Positions 46,020-53,812 of a DNA stretch of 64,000 bases are shown here, in pieces. The notes beneath the pieces are model-generated. The model worked only from the letters and a program-made list of their open reading frames with translations, ran no database searches and had not been told where the DNA came from. Every line of letters starts with the position of its first letter. The first letter of the stretch is position 1. The position numbers and the translations under genes were made by a program. This DNA comes from Halobacteriovorax sp. DA5 (GTDB taxonomy: Bacteria; Bdellovibrionota; Bacteriovoracia; Bacteriovoracales; Bacteriovoracaceae). The stretch is from assembly GCF_002903145.1 (NCBI RefSeq), contig NZ_PPDJ01000009.1, forward strand, positions 248,001 to 312,000. Direction: 5' to 3'.

Positions 46020-46727
46020 CTGAATTATCCGCAAAGAGCCCTTGAAACTTTAAAGAAATACTCACAATTAAATGAGTTTAGAGAGTTTTATATTTCTGTC
46101 TATAAGCGCCTACAAAAGAGGGCTGGCCCTATTGAGAGGGTTCAGCTTTCTCATGAAATCATTGATCATTATACGAATGAAGCTAAGTCAGATCCTGTTG
46201 CCGCAGCAATGATTTCTTGTCGGAAGGGTTGCTCTGCCTGTTGCCATACTCAAGTATCCGTAAATAAAGATGAGGCGGAGCTGTTGGCCTCGCGAATTTT
46301 GGAAGATGGAATAAGGGTTGATGTTGAATTACTGGCGATCCAATATGCTGCTGGAAATGATTCTGCTGCTTGGTTTTCAATTCCTTATAAGCAAAGGGGC
46401 TGTGTATTCTTAGATGATAAGGGTACTTGCCGTGTTTACTCAGATCGACCTAGTGTGTGTCGCACGAATTATGTCATAAGTGATGCAAAACATTGTGATA
46501 CATCAAATGGTGAGTTTGCTACGATTAGAATCCTCAAGACTAGTAAGGCCGATTTTGTAACGATGGCGGCTTTTAATCTCAGTTCGCAAGGTGGCGCATT
46601 ACCTCAAATGCTTGTTGAGTCTCTAAATAAATTAGGGGAACAAAAATTATCTAAATCAATGAAGAAGAACTTCAAGAAGAATAGCTTTAAAAGGCTAAAA
46701 GAGCTTTTCATTAGTGGTGCGATGTAA
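46020..46727 (+). CDS. YkgJ-family cysteine cluster protein, apparent CTG start
   Basis: From an ATG at 46209 the product would have 172 residues, starting almost at the metal-binding motif. The same frame is open back to 45993 with no ATG, GTG or TTG. A perfect AGGAGG (46009-46014) lies five bases before CTG at 46020, which gives 235 residues. The added 63 residues are protein-like and helical. The cluster CRKGCSACCH (67-76) and GCVFLDDKGTCRVYSDRPSVC are the YkgJ signature that likely binds Zn or Fe-S. Function of the family is unknown. Confidence 0.75.
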   Translation: MNYPQRALETLKKYSQLNEFREFYISVYKRLQKRAGPIERVQLSHEIIDHYTNEAKSDPVAAAMISCRKGCSACCHTQVSVNKDEAELLASRILEDGIRVDVELLAIQYAAGNDSAAWFSIPYKQRGCVFLDDKGTCRVYSDRPSVCRTNYVISDAKHCDTSNGEFATIRILKTSKADFVTMAAFNLSSQGGALPQMLVESLNKLGEQKLSKSMKKNFKKNSFKRLKELFISGAM

Positions 46728-46739
46728 TAAAAATATTTC

Positions 46740-47378
46740 ATGCACTGTCCATTATGTCATAGTAACTCAATTCATTTATACGCGAATACTTTAGGTAGTG
46801 ATTATTTTGAATGTAAGAATTGTTCTTACGTTTTTAAAGATCGTTCTAAATTGCTTAATAGTGAAATTGAAAAATCTCGCTACGATACTCATGAAAATAA
46901 TTGTGAAGATCAAGGATATATTGATTTCTTGAATCGATTAATCCTGCCTTTAAGTGAAAGATTATCTGAAAATAGTCGTGGATTAGACTTTGGCTGTGGA
47001 CCAGGGCCTACGATTTCTAAAGAAATGAAAAAGCGTGGGCATCATGTTGAAGACTACGACATTTACTATGCAAATAGACCTGAGCTTTTGGAAAAACAGT
47101 ACGACTTTGTTACTTCTACAGAAGTGTGGGAGCATTTCTATGAGCCAGCAAAAGATATTAAGAAGTGCTGGGATCTTGTAAAACCAGGTGGTCACTTAGG
47201 AGTGATGACTTACTTTATCCCTGAAGAAAAAGAGAAGTTCTCTAACTGGTGGTATCTACGTGACGAGACTCATGTTGGTTTTTACAACGAAGAAGTCTTT
47301 CGATATATTGCTAAGGAACTTGGGGCGAGCTTAGAGATTTTAAGTCGCCAGGTTGTTATTCTAAAAAAGGATTTATGA
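46740..47378 (+). CDS. Class I SAM-dependent methyltransferase with zinc ribbon
   Basis: The 212-residue protein begins with a zinc-ribbon (CPLCHSNS...CKNC, about 3-28), followed by a Methyltransf_23-like domain. The SAM motif is GLDFGCGPGPT at about 81-91, and FVTSTEVWEHFYEP and LVKPGGHLGVMTYF are the later motifs. The substrate is not evident. No Shine-Dalgarno is seen before the ATG, 13 bases after the ykgJ-like gene. It overlaps the next gene by four bases. Confidence 0.88.
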   Translation: MHCPLCHSNSIHLYANTLGSDYFECKNCSYVFKDRSKLLNSEIEKSRYDTHENNCEDQGYIDFLNRLILPLSERLSENSRGLDFGCGPGPTISKEMKKRGHHVEDYDIYYANRPELLEKQYDFVTSTEVWEHFYEPAKDIKKCWDLVKPGGHLGVMTYFIPEEKEKFSNWWYLRDETHVGFYNEEVFRYIAKELGASLEILSRQVVILKKDL

Positions 47379-47710
47379 TGAAAGTTTACGGAATAAAAAA
47401 TTGCGATACTGTAAAAAAAGCTCTTAAGTACCTTGATGCAAAGGGTGTATCGTACGAGTTTATTGATTATAAAAAAACACCACCAACAAAAGATGATTTA
47501 AAGAGATGGGATGAAGCTTTTGGAGAGCTTCCTGCTAATAAGCGTGGACCAACTTTTAGAAAAATTAAAGAAGAATTTGAAGGAGCAACAAAGGCAAAGC
47601 AAATTTCTCTTCTTGTTGAAAATTCATCTGCAATAAAAAGACCTATTCTAGAAAAAGGTAAGAAAACTCTAAGAGGATTCTCACAGGAAGAGTGGGATCA
47701 GTTATTCTAA
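47375..47710 (+). CDS. ArsC/Spx-family thioredoxin-fold protein (YffB-like)
   Basis: The 111-residue protein matches the arsenate reductase-like Spx/MgsR/YffB group. It has MKVYGIKNCDTVKKALKYL with a single Cys10, FIDYKKTPPTKDDLKRW, and RPILEKGKKTLRGFSQEEW near the end. One Cys instead of CxxC and the short length favour the YffB type, for which glutathione-dependent reduction has been suggested. Either of two ATGs (47375 or 47378) may start it. It sits in an operon with methyltransferase and DTW genes. Confidence 0.87.
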   Translation: MMKVYGIKNCDTVKKALKYLDAKGVSYEFIDYKKTPPTKDDLKRWDEAFGELPANKRGPTFRKIKEEFEGATKAKQISLLVENSSAIKRPILEKGKKTLRGFSQEEWDQLF

Positions 47711-47713
47711 TAT

Positions 47714-48445
47714 ATGCTTAAAGATTTAAAAGACACAAATTCATATCGCATAAAGTGTATGGGCTGTTCAAGGCCCAAAACACTTTGTGTATGTAGCCTT
47801 ATCAAAACATCTCAAATTCGCTCTAAGATTGTCATTCTTATTCATCCAATGGAAGCAAAGAAAGAGAAGCTGGGTACAGGTCGTATAACTCATACTGGAT
47901 TAGCTAATAGTGAACTAATCATGGGGATTGATTTTACTAATGATAAGAAGGTGAATGATCTTTTAAGTGATGAAAGATATTATCCAATGGTTCTCTATCC
48001 AGGTGAAGATGCTCTTAATATTTCTGCACCTTCAAACAAAGACATTGAATTACTAAAGAATAAAATTCCGTTGATCTTTGTGATCGATGGGACTTGGCCA
48101 TGTGCTAAGAAAATGATGAAGCTTTCAACAAATATCAATGAGCTTCCTCGAATTTCTTTTTCTTCTGATAAAGAATCAGCATTCCTCATTAAGCACCAGC
48201 CTCATAAGCAAGCACTTTCAACTGTTGAGTCTGTACACGTCCTAGTGAAAGAATTAGGTAAGTATGGAGTCGAGGAGCTTGATGGTAATGAGGATACGAT
48301 GATTGATGCCTTTAAGGTTATGGTTCAAAAACAAATCGATATTGCCTCAGATCCTAATGTTCCCACTTATCGTGGACGTAAGATGGACAAGCAGAGGGTC
48401 GCTCTTGTGAGAGAGAAGAAAAACCGTTCATTTATTCTCAAATAA
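47714..48445 (+). CDS. DTW-domain tRNA-uridine aminocarboxypropyltransferase
   Basis: The DTW family adds the acp group from SAM to uridine in the variable loop of tRNA (acp3U47). The 243-residue protein has the N-terminal Cys motif CMGCSRPKTLCVC (15-27), a T/H-rich loop with LIHPMEAKKEKLGTGRITH, and the family DGTWPCAKKM at about 125-134. It ends in a basic tail. It corresponds to tapT (yfiP) in E. coli. The neighbouring tRNA modification link is not otherwise visible in the operon. Confidence 0.88.
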   Translation: MLKDLKDTNSYRIKCMGCSRPKTLCVCSLIKTSQIRSKIVILIHPMEAKKEKLGTGRITHTGLANSELIMGIDFTNDKKVNDLLSDERYYPMVLYPGEDALNISAPSNKDIELLKNKIPLIFVIDGTWPCAKKMMKLSTNINELPRISFSSDKESAFLIKHQPHKQALSTVESVHVLVKELGKYGVEELDGNEDTMIDAFKVMVQKQIDIASDPNVPTYRGRKMDKQRVALVREKKNRSFILK

Positions 48446-48501
48446 CTCAATTTTTTGGCATTCCTAATCTTAGCTAAGTGGCTAATATTAAAGAGGATGC
48501 A

Positions 48502-48533
48502 CTTAAGTTCCCGCTTTTTTAGGAACTCTTAAG
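48502..48533. promoter_or_regulatory. Inverted repeat over a promoter upstream of the large membrane protein
   Basis: CTTAAGTTCC (48502-48511) and GGAACTCTTAAG (48522-48533) pair with a single bulged C around 10 bases. A perfect TATAAT (48538-48543) follows, so the repeat covers the -35 region. It could be an operator. Confidence 0.4.
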
Positions 48534-48572
48534 GCCCTATAATAAAATATAAATTATTAAAGAGGGATTCTT

Positions 48573-50879
48573 ATGAGAAGCTTAAACGTACTCAATAAAT
48601 TATTAACGGCGACCATCATCTTCACGATGATTAATCTCAATATTGCAATTGATATCGAGCAAGCGCGCTTTAATATCACGGGCCAACAGGCGATGGCACA
48701 AAGTACACTTCCGAAAGAAGATCGTTCGATGTCAGGTGATGGTTCATTCAAATTAAAGAATGCACAAGAATCAGATAACGATAGTATGGCCCGCAAGCGT
48801 CAGCAAAATAGTGGGACCTATACGAAAGAAGAAGCAAGCGGTGGACTTGGAATTTTCAACAATCAACTTTTTGCTCCTCTTATTATGCTTACGATTGCAT
48901 TCTTAGTTTCAAAAATCTGGTTATTCTTTAAACCAAGTAAGCCTTATGATGTTTATGCTGCCGCTTTAGGTGCAGGTATTTTATTAGTGAATGAACTAAT
49001 GAGTGCCTTCAAACAAAATACTTCTCTTAAAGACCGAAAAGATCGAATTGAATATGAAGGACTTGATGAAGATGGACAAGTTGATGTTTCACAAAAACAA
49101 ATGCTTGAAGAAGAGAAAGCGGCCCTAGAGGAAATCAAGGGGACAGCAGAAGATAAGTCAAAATATCAAAAAGCAGCTGCTGCGGCATTTGCCGTAGCAT
49201 CTGGTATCGCATTTGTTCAAGGAAATGGAGAATTAGTTCAAGCACAGGCATGTGCTGCTGCTGTCAATGCGAGAGCTAAAACAATTATGGCCCTAGAAGG
49301 TGGTGCAGCTGCGTGTTTTAATACAACAGCGGCAGGAGCTAAAGCTCCGATGACTGCATGTGAAGCGACGGCCGTAACAACAGAGAACATTGAAGCCTTA
49401 AAATTACAACCAGGTGAATCAGCTACTCAGTACACTCTTTTAACTGAGCTAATTACGGTGAAAGAATCAAGTAAGCAGACATGTACATTGGGTGGAGACA
49501 CATACGCAGCAACTCAAATAAAAGAATGTGAGGCCAAGATTAAGGCAACGACAAAAGCTGCCGCAGCGACTGGTCCTGGTGCAGCAGCGGCTGCAGCTCT
49601 TCTTGTTAAGTTAAATGCTGCTTATGCTACGATTCAAACAGCAAATGGAGCACTTGTAGGAACAAAAGCAACTCTTGAGTCAGCTTGTTTAATGCATACA
49701 AAAGAGACGGTAAAGAACTCAGGTCAATCGAAAGGGATTGATAAGGTATCAGAAGCTAAACCAAGCGCAAAAGCTGGTTTCTACGCATCTCTTCTTTCCT
49801 TATTAATTAGTAAAGCTCAAGCCGGTAACTATGGAAGTCTAATTGGTGCCCTTGGTGGATTAATTGCTGCTTATAAATTACCTGTAGGTACTGCAATGGA
49901 TACGTTTATGCTTTCAAGTATAAAAAGAGGGACTCTTTGGATTGCAATGAGTGGTACTTCTCTAGCTTCAGCAAAAGCAATGGAGAGTGAAGCGGATGCG
50001 ATACAAAAGAATATTGATAAGATCGATGCTATCTTAGCAAAGTTTAGATCTGCTGATTCTGTGACTAGTGCTCAAGCAAAGACTCTACAAAAGAAAACGA
50101 CAATGCTAAGTGCTTATACTCCTCAGCAAATTGGTGAACAAGTTGAATGTATTGGTGGTCTTCCAAAAATCGCGACTAATAACGGTTCAAAGGCGTGTCC
50201 AAACGCTAAAAAGTATATTGTAAGTGGAACAGATAAGTTAAATGCTGCTGGATTTAGTATGCCTGATAGCTTAGTGGGATCACTTGTAAATGCTGCAAAC
50301 GGTATTCAAGATACTTCATCTGTTTCTCCAACAACGCAAGAGGCTTTTGATGCTCTTGGTTCATCTGCCAACGCTCTAAATAAGAAAGCAAATGCAGTTA
50401 TGAAGAAAACACTAGAGCGTGCACAGAAGGCGAATAAGAAGAAGCCAGTTGCTAAGAACTTATTAGCTTCTTTTGGAAGAAAGTTTGGAGGCTTAAATAA
50501 GAGAGCAGGTGGAACAGGTGGCCTGATGTCTGCACTTCCATATCTTTCTCAACCAAACCAAGGTTCTAGCTTTGGTAATGATGTTGAAGAGGAAGAGCTA
50601 CAAGATGGGCTAGCAGTTGATGCAAAAGGTGGGAAAGGTCTTGATGCAGCTGGCGCGGCCAATAATGGTGGTTTTAAATTTGACTTTGGAGAGGGAGCTG
50701 CAGATCAATATGCGCTTCAGAAGAATTCTGAATTTGCTGCCAATGCTGATGCCGTTGCTGCAATGGAAGAAGATGGTGAAGGTGAAATTATTGAAGATTC
50801 AAATGTCGATATTTGGCAGGCAATCTCTGTTCGTTATAAGAAAACAGCTTACGATAGATTATTAAAGCGAATTGAATAA
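48573..50879 (+). CDS. Large Ala-rich membrane protein of unknown function
   Basis: The 768-residue product begins with a signal-anchor-like stretch (LNKLLTATIIFTMINLNIAI). It has further hydrophobic segments near 99-119 (LFAPLIMLTIAFLVSKIWLFF) and 127-148, then several Ala/Gly-rich stretches, some possibly spanning (for example near 410-440, SLLSLLISKAQAGNYGSLIG). At least eight Cys are scattered through the middle. The C-terminal end (DIWQAISVRYKKTAYDRLLK) is compact and basic. No family is recognised. AGAGGGA lies eight bases before the ATG. Confidence 0.78.
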   Translation: MRSLNVLNKLLTATIIFTMINLNIAIDIEQARFNITGQQAMAQSTLPKEDRSMSGDGSFKLKNAQESDNDSMARKRQQNSGTYTKEEASGGLGIFNNQLFAPLIMLTIAFLVSKIWLFFKPSKPYDVYAAALGAGILLVNELMSAFKQNTSLKDRKDRIEYEGLDEDGQVDVSQKQMLEEEKAALEEIKGTAEDKSKYQKAAAAAFAVASGIAFVQGNGELVQAQACAAAVNARAKTIMALEGGAAACFNTTAAGAKAPMTACEATAVTTENIEALKLQPGESATQYTLLTELITVKESSKQTCTLGGDTYAATQIKECEAKIKATTKAAAATGPGAAAAAALLVKLNAAYATIQTANGALVGTKATLESACLMHTKETVKNSGQSKGIDKVSEAKPSAKAGFYASLLSLLISKAQAGNYGSLIGALGGLIAAYKLPVGTAMDTFMLSSIKRGTLWIAMSGTSLASAKAMESEADAIQKNIDKIDAILAKFRSADSVTSAQAKTLQKKTTMLSAYTPQQIGEQVECIGGLPKIATNNGSKACPNAKKYIVSGTDKLNAAGFSMPDSLVGSLVNAANGIQDTSSVSPTTQEAFDALGSSANALNKKANAVMKKTLERAQKANKKKPVAKNLLASFGRKFGGLNKRAGGTGGLMSALPYLSQPNQGSSFGNDVEEEELQDGLAVDAKGGKGLDAAGAANNGGFKFDFGEGAADQYALQKNSEFAANADAVAAMEEDGEGEIIEDSNVDIWQAISVRYKKTAYDRLLKRIE

Positions 50880-50881
50880 GG

Positions 50882-51253
50882 CTAGAGGTCAATTTTTTTG
50901 ATTCGCTTATCAATACCTAGATTTTTCTTACGATATTCTTCATCGAATTTCTTTGGACAATCGACTTCCTGATAAGAAAACAATTTCGTATCTTGGAAAA
51001 AGTAATGTGGTTTCTTTCCTTCATAAAACCATTGGGAATGAGACCACGAACTTACTTTGATTTCTGCTTCTTTACTCTTTTGATTAATAACGACATCATC
51101 CACTCTATAGATTGAGCTTGGAGAACGATTTGTTCCTGTGTAGCGATTATCTAATTCCTCTACACACGTATCAACATCATATGCCACATGATAGCTAGGT
51201 GAGCACGAAATAAAGAAAGAAATTGAAAGTAATGCTAGAGTGATTCGTTTCAT
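50882..51253 (-). CDS. Small lipoprotein of unknown function, probably leaderless
   Basis: The 123-residue product has a lipoprotein signal (ITLALLSISFFISC, lipid Cys at 17). The mature part is basic at the C-terminus and has no recognised domain. No ribosome site precedes the ATG. On the minus strand a GACGATAA box (51268-51261), like the sigma-28 -10, ends seven bases upstream, with TAAA 16 bases before it. Confidence 0.7.
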   Translation of the reverse strand: MKRITLALLSISFFISCSPSYHVAYDVDTCVEELDNRYTGTNRSPSSIYRVDDVVINQKSKEAEIKVSSWSHSQWFYEGKKPHYFFQDTKLFSYQEVDCPKKFDEEYRKKNLGIDKRIKKIDL

Positions 51254-51335
51254 GCACTACTTATCGTCAGCTCATGAAAATTCCTTTAACTGTCAAAGTT
51301 TCAATTAAGTAAATTTAATGGTTTAGACGATTAAA

Positions 51336-51974
51336 TTAATTTAAATATCTTAAAAAGACACCCAGACCTAAATAAAAAGTGAAGTGAAACCCTAGCGATA
51401 GCAGATAGCCGCGATAGAAATATGAAATAAGATAGGCAAAGAGCACTCCTCCTGCAATTGACGGCAAGATAAAGTACAAGGCCTTAAGTCCAAATACATA
51501 GAATAGAGGCAGGTGGATTACTGCAAAGAATATCCCAAAATATTTTACACTATCTCTTCGATTATAGAATTTTAGATAATGTTCAATGAGAATATTGATT
51601 AGTAATTGCTGAAAAATAATATCTGCTGATTTTGAAACAAAAACATTCCAACTAAAAAGTGGAAAGATTATTTTCGAATTAATGATTTCAAATTTCTTAA
51701 TAATTGAAATTGGAAAGATGTAGTTAATTGAAAGCGCCATGGCCAAGAAGACTATGATTACTAGCAAGTAAGACTTTACGTGATCTTTCGAAATTCGAAT
51801 TGAATTCGTTAAGTAATTGAAGATCAGGGCACTTGCAATGAAGAATGCCGAAGTGGCGGCCCAACCTGAATCATAGTCAATTCCATACGGTTTAAAGACT
51901 AGATTAATAATACCCATGATTAGGATCCAAAAGCATCCCACGATAATAGTAAATTTAAGAGATTGTTGTTTCAT
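51336..51974 (-). CDS. Multi-span membrane protein, possibly degenerate CPBP-like
   Basis: The 212-residue protein has about seven membrane spans. The ATG at 51974 is used because the longer frame would run into the tRNA gene. The layout, with a motif-like FQQLLINILIEHYLKFYNRR, FAVIHLPLFYVFG and LGFHFTFYLGLG, recalls the CPBP (Abi) intramembrane proteases, but the EE pair of that family is replaced by QQ. The gene starts 19 bases after the 3' end of tRNA-Arg with no visible promoter, so it may be read from the tRNA promoter. Confidence 0.65.
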   Translation of the reverse strand: MKQQSLKFTIIVGCFWILIMGIINLVFKPYGIDYDSGWAATSAFFIASALIFNYLTNSIRISKDHVKSYLLVIIVFLAMALSINYIFPISIIKKFEIINSKIIFPLFSWNVFVSKSADIIFQQLLINILIEHYLKFYNRRDSVKYFGIFFAVIHLPLFYVFGLKALYFILPSIAGGVLFAYLISYFYRGYLLSLGFHFTFYLGLGVFLRYLN

Positions 51975-51993
51975 AGAAAGTCGTCGAAATAAA

Positions 51994-52070
51994 TGGCGCA
52001 CTCGTCAGGATTCGAACCTGAGACCGTTCGCTTAGAAGGCGAATGCTCTATCCAGCTGAGCTACGAGTGC
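51994..52070 (-). tRNA. tRNA-Arg (anticodon UCU)
   Basis: The 77-base gene folds as a standard tRNA. The acceptor GCACTCG pairs with CGAGTGC and is followed by G and an encoded CCA. The D arm is AGCTCAGCTGGATAGAGC, the anticodon stem TTCGC/GCGAA holds loop CTTCTAA with anticodon TCT, and the T loop is GTTCGAATC. It reads AGA codons, which are common in this AT-rich sequence. Confidence 0.97.
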
Positions 52071-52093
52071 GTACAGTGACTTTGTGTTCAGTT

Positions 52094-52122
52094 AAAATAA
52101 TGGCACTCGCCACATTTGTCAA
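52094..52122 (-). promoter_or_regulatory. Promoter of tRNA-Arg
   Basis: On the minus strand TTGACA (52122-52117) and TATTTT (52099-52094) are 17 bases apart. The -10 ends 23 bases before the tRNA, a normal distance. Confidence 0.75.
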
Positions 52123-52185
52123 TATAAGATGTAAAAATGTTGAAGAGATGGTAAAGTTTATAGAAAGTTTACACAGTGGAATTCT

Positions 52186-53172
52186 ATGTCAGATAACGTA
52201 TTAAAAGCTAAAATCATTCGCTCTCACCAGCGCGACTTCGATTGTCTCATCGATGAAACAAAGGAAGTAGTGAAGGCGACGGCACTTGGTAATCTCCTAA
52301 AAAAAGGAGAAACTCTAGTTGTTGGCGATAATGTTTGTTTAGATACGATAGCTGAAACTGGTGAATATATCATCAAGGAGGCCATGCCTCGTAAAAATGA
52401 GATCTTTAGAATTCTAGTCAGAACGTCAAAAAGAAAAGTTACTGCGGCCAATTGTGACTACTTGGTTATTGTTTCATCAGCTGCTAAGCCAAGATTTAAA
52501 CGAGGAATTATCGATCGCTTTCTTGTGCGTGCTTTTCAGTGGGGTGTTGAGCCGATTATTGTCTTCAATAAGATGGATGGCTATGACCCAGAAGAATTTG
52601 ATATTCAATATGAAATCCTGCGTTTGAAAGAGCTTGGTGTGAAGTATTTCGAGATTTGCGCCCTTGATAAGGACTATGAGACTCAATATCTTAAAGGTGG
52701 GATGAGTGAGTTTAAAGAGGCCCTAAAGGGGAAGACGGCCCTTTTTGTTGGCCAGTCAGGTGTTGGGAAATCACAAACGATTTCTTGTTTATCAGATGGC
52801 GAAGTTGAGCTAAAGACTAAGCAGGTTGGAAAAGTTGGAAAGGGTTCACATACGACTACTTGGTCTGAGATTGTGGATCTTGGGGACTTCTATCTTATTG
52901 ATTCTCCAGGAATTCGATCATTTTCACTAGATGATATTGACCCAGATGATCTAATGGAGCTATTCCCTGATTTGGAAGAGATTGCTCGTCACTGCCAATA
53001 TTCAAATTGTAATCATGAGCCAGAGAACCGAGGTTGTGCATTTTTTAGCGAAGAGTACGATCCTGAAACTGAAGAGGGTTTAATGGTTCACTCTAGGCTT
53101 GAAACTTATCAACTGATTCACTCAGAGATTTCTTCGACACCATTTTGGCAGAAAAAGAAAAAATATCGATAA
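52186..53172 (+). CDS. rsgA: Small ribosomal subunit biogenesis GTPase RsgA
   Basis: RsgA is a circularly permuted GTPase that checks late 30S assembly. The 328 residues show an OB-fold N-terminus, then G4 NKMD at about 128-131, G1 GQSGVGKS at 189-196 and G3 DSPGIRSF. The C-terminal zinc motif is HCQYSNCNHEPENRGC (269-284) with Cys270, Cys275, His277 and Cys284. This order is diagnostic of the permuted family. GTGGA precedes the ATG. The gene diverges from the tRNA. Confidence 0.95.
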   Translation: MSDNVLKAKIIRSHQRDFDCLIDETKEVVKATALGNLLKKGETLVVGDNVCLDTIAETGEYIIKEAMPRKNEIFRILVRTSKRKVTAANCDYLVIVSSAAKPRFKRGIIDRFLVRAFQWGVEPIIVFNKMDGYDPEEFDIQYEILRLKELGVKYFEICALDKDYETQYLKGGMSEFKEALKGKTALFVGQSGVGKSQTISCLSDGEVELKTKQVGKVGKGSHTTTWSEIVDLGDFYLIDSPGIRSFSLDDIDPDDLMELFPDLEEIARHCQYSNCNHEPENRGCAFFSEEYDPETEEGLMVHSRLETYQLIHSEISSTPFWQKKKKYR

Positions 53173-53209
53173 GTATCTAAATTTATTTAGTTTTTAATAT
53201 TTGGACCTT

Positions 53210-53228
53210 CTTGCCTAGCGCAAGTTTT
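53210..53228 (+). terminator. Weak terminator-like hairpin after rsgA
   Basis: A five-base-pair stem CTTGC/GCAAG (53210-53214 with 53220-53224) with loop CTAGC is followed by four T residues. It is short, so the call is tentative. Confidence 0.3.
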
Positions 53229-53305
53229 ATCTCTTATTTACCTCATGATTTATGCCTTTTTGACGATAAGTCAGACAGCAAAAATATCTGTAATAAGGGG
53301 TAATA

Positions 53306-53767
53306 ATGTCTGATAACAAAGTAATCAACTTCCAAGCAAAGAGAGAAGAGAATATCGAGAAGAAGCGTAGAAGCTTTGAGCGTATTTGCTTTAATAACTT
53401 TATGGGAGCTTACTCGGTAATTGAGTCAGATGGTTATTCTTATGCAATCAATATGGTTGATATCTCTCATGATGGACTTTCTTTCAATGTTCCGTGGACA
53501 GATAAAACAGATGCAAAGCTAAAAGAAGGGGATGAGCTAAAGCTTAAATTCTATTTTACAAAAGGATCATATATCCCTGTTATCGTTAAAATTCGTCACA
53601 GCGCACTAACTCAAGGTGCTGACGGTGTCACTTATATGCAATATGGTTGTGAGTTCGATAAATCGATGCACTCGTTCAAGGCCATGGAGCAATTCATCAA
53701 CTTTATTTATGCATTCTCTGAGTATTCAGTAGTGGATAATGGAGAGATGAAATCTCTTTTTATTTAA
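53306..53767 (+). CDS. PilZ domain protein
   Basis: The 153-residue protein is a stand-alone PilZ domain. KKRRSFER (about 19-26) supplies the Arg cluster, and MVDISHDGLSFNV (about 50-62) carries the D-x-S-x-x-G motif that binds c-di-GMP. The C-terminal helix (FKAMEQFINFIYAF) ends the fold. AAGGGG lies close before the ATG. A GACGATAA box (53262-53269), identical to the one upstream of the lipoprotein at 51253, lies 36 bases upstream without a clear -35. It may tie c-di-GMP to motility. Confidence 0.85.
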   Translation: MSDNKVINFQAKREENIEKKRRSFERICFNNFMGAYSVIESDGYSYAINMVDISHDGLSFNVPWTDKTDAKLKEGDELKLKFYFTKGSYIPVIVKIRHSALTQGADGVTYMQYGCEFDKSMHSFKAMEQFINFIYAFSEYSVVDNGEMKSLFI

Positions 53768-53812
53768 TGGTATCTAATTGTCATTAAGCCTTTAAGCTTA
53801 TAAGATCGGGCC

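Noticed and set aside
51975..52001. Longer start of the CPBP-like protein
   Set aside because: It would overlap the 3' end of the tRNA gene.
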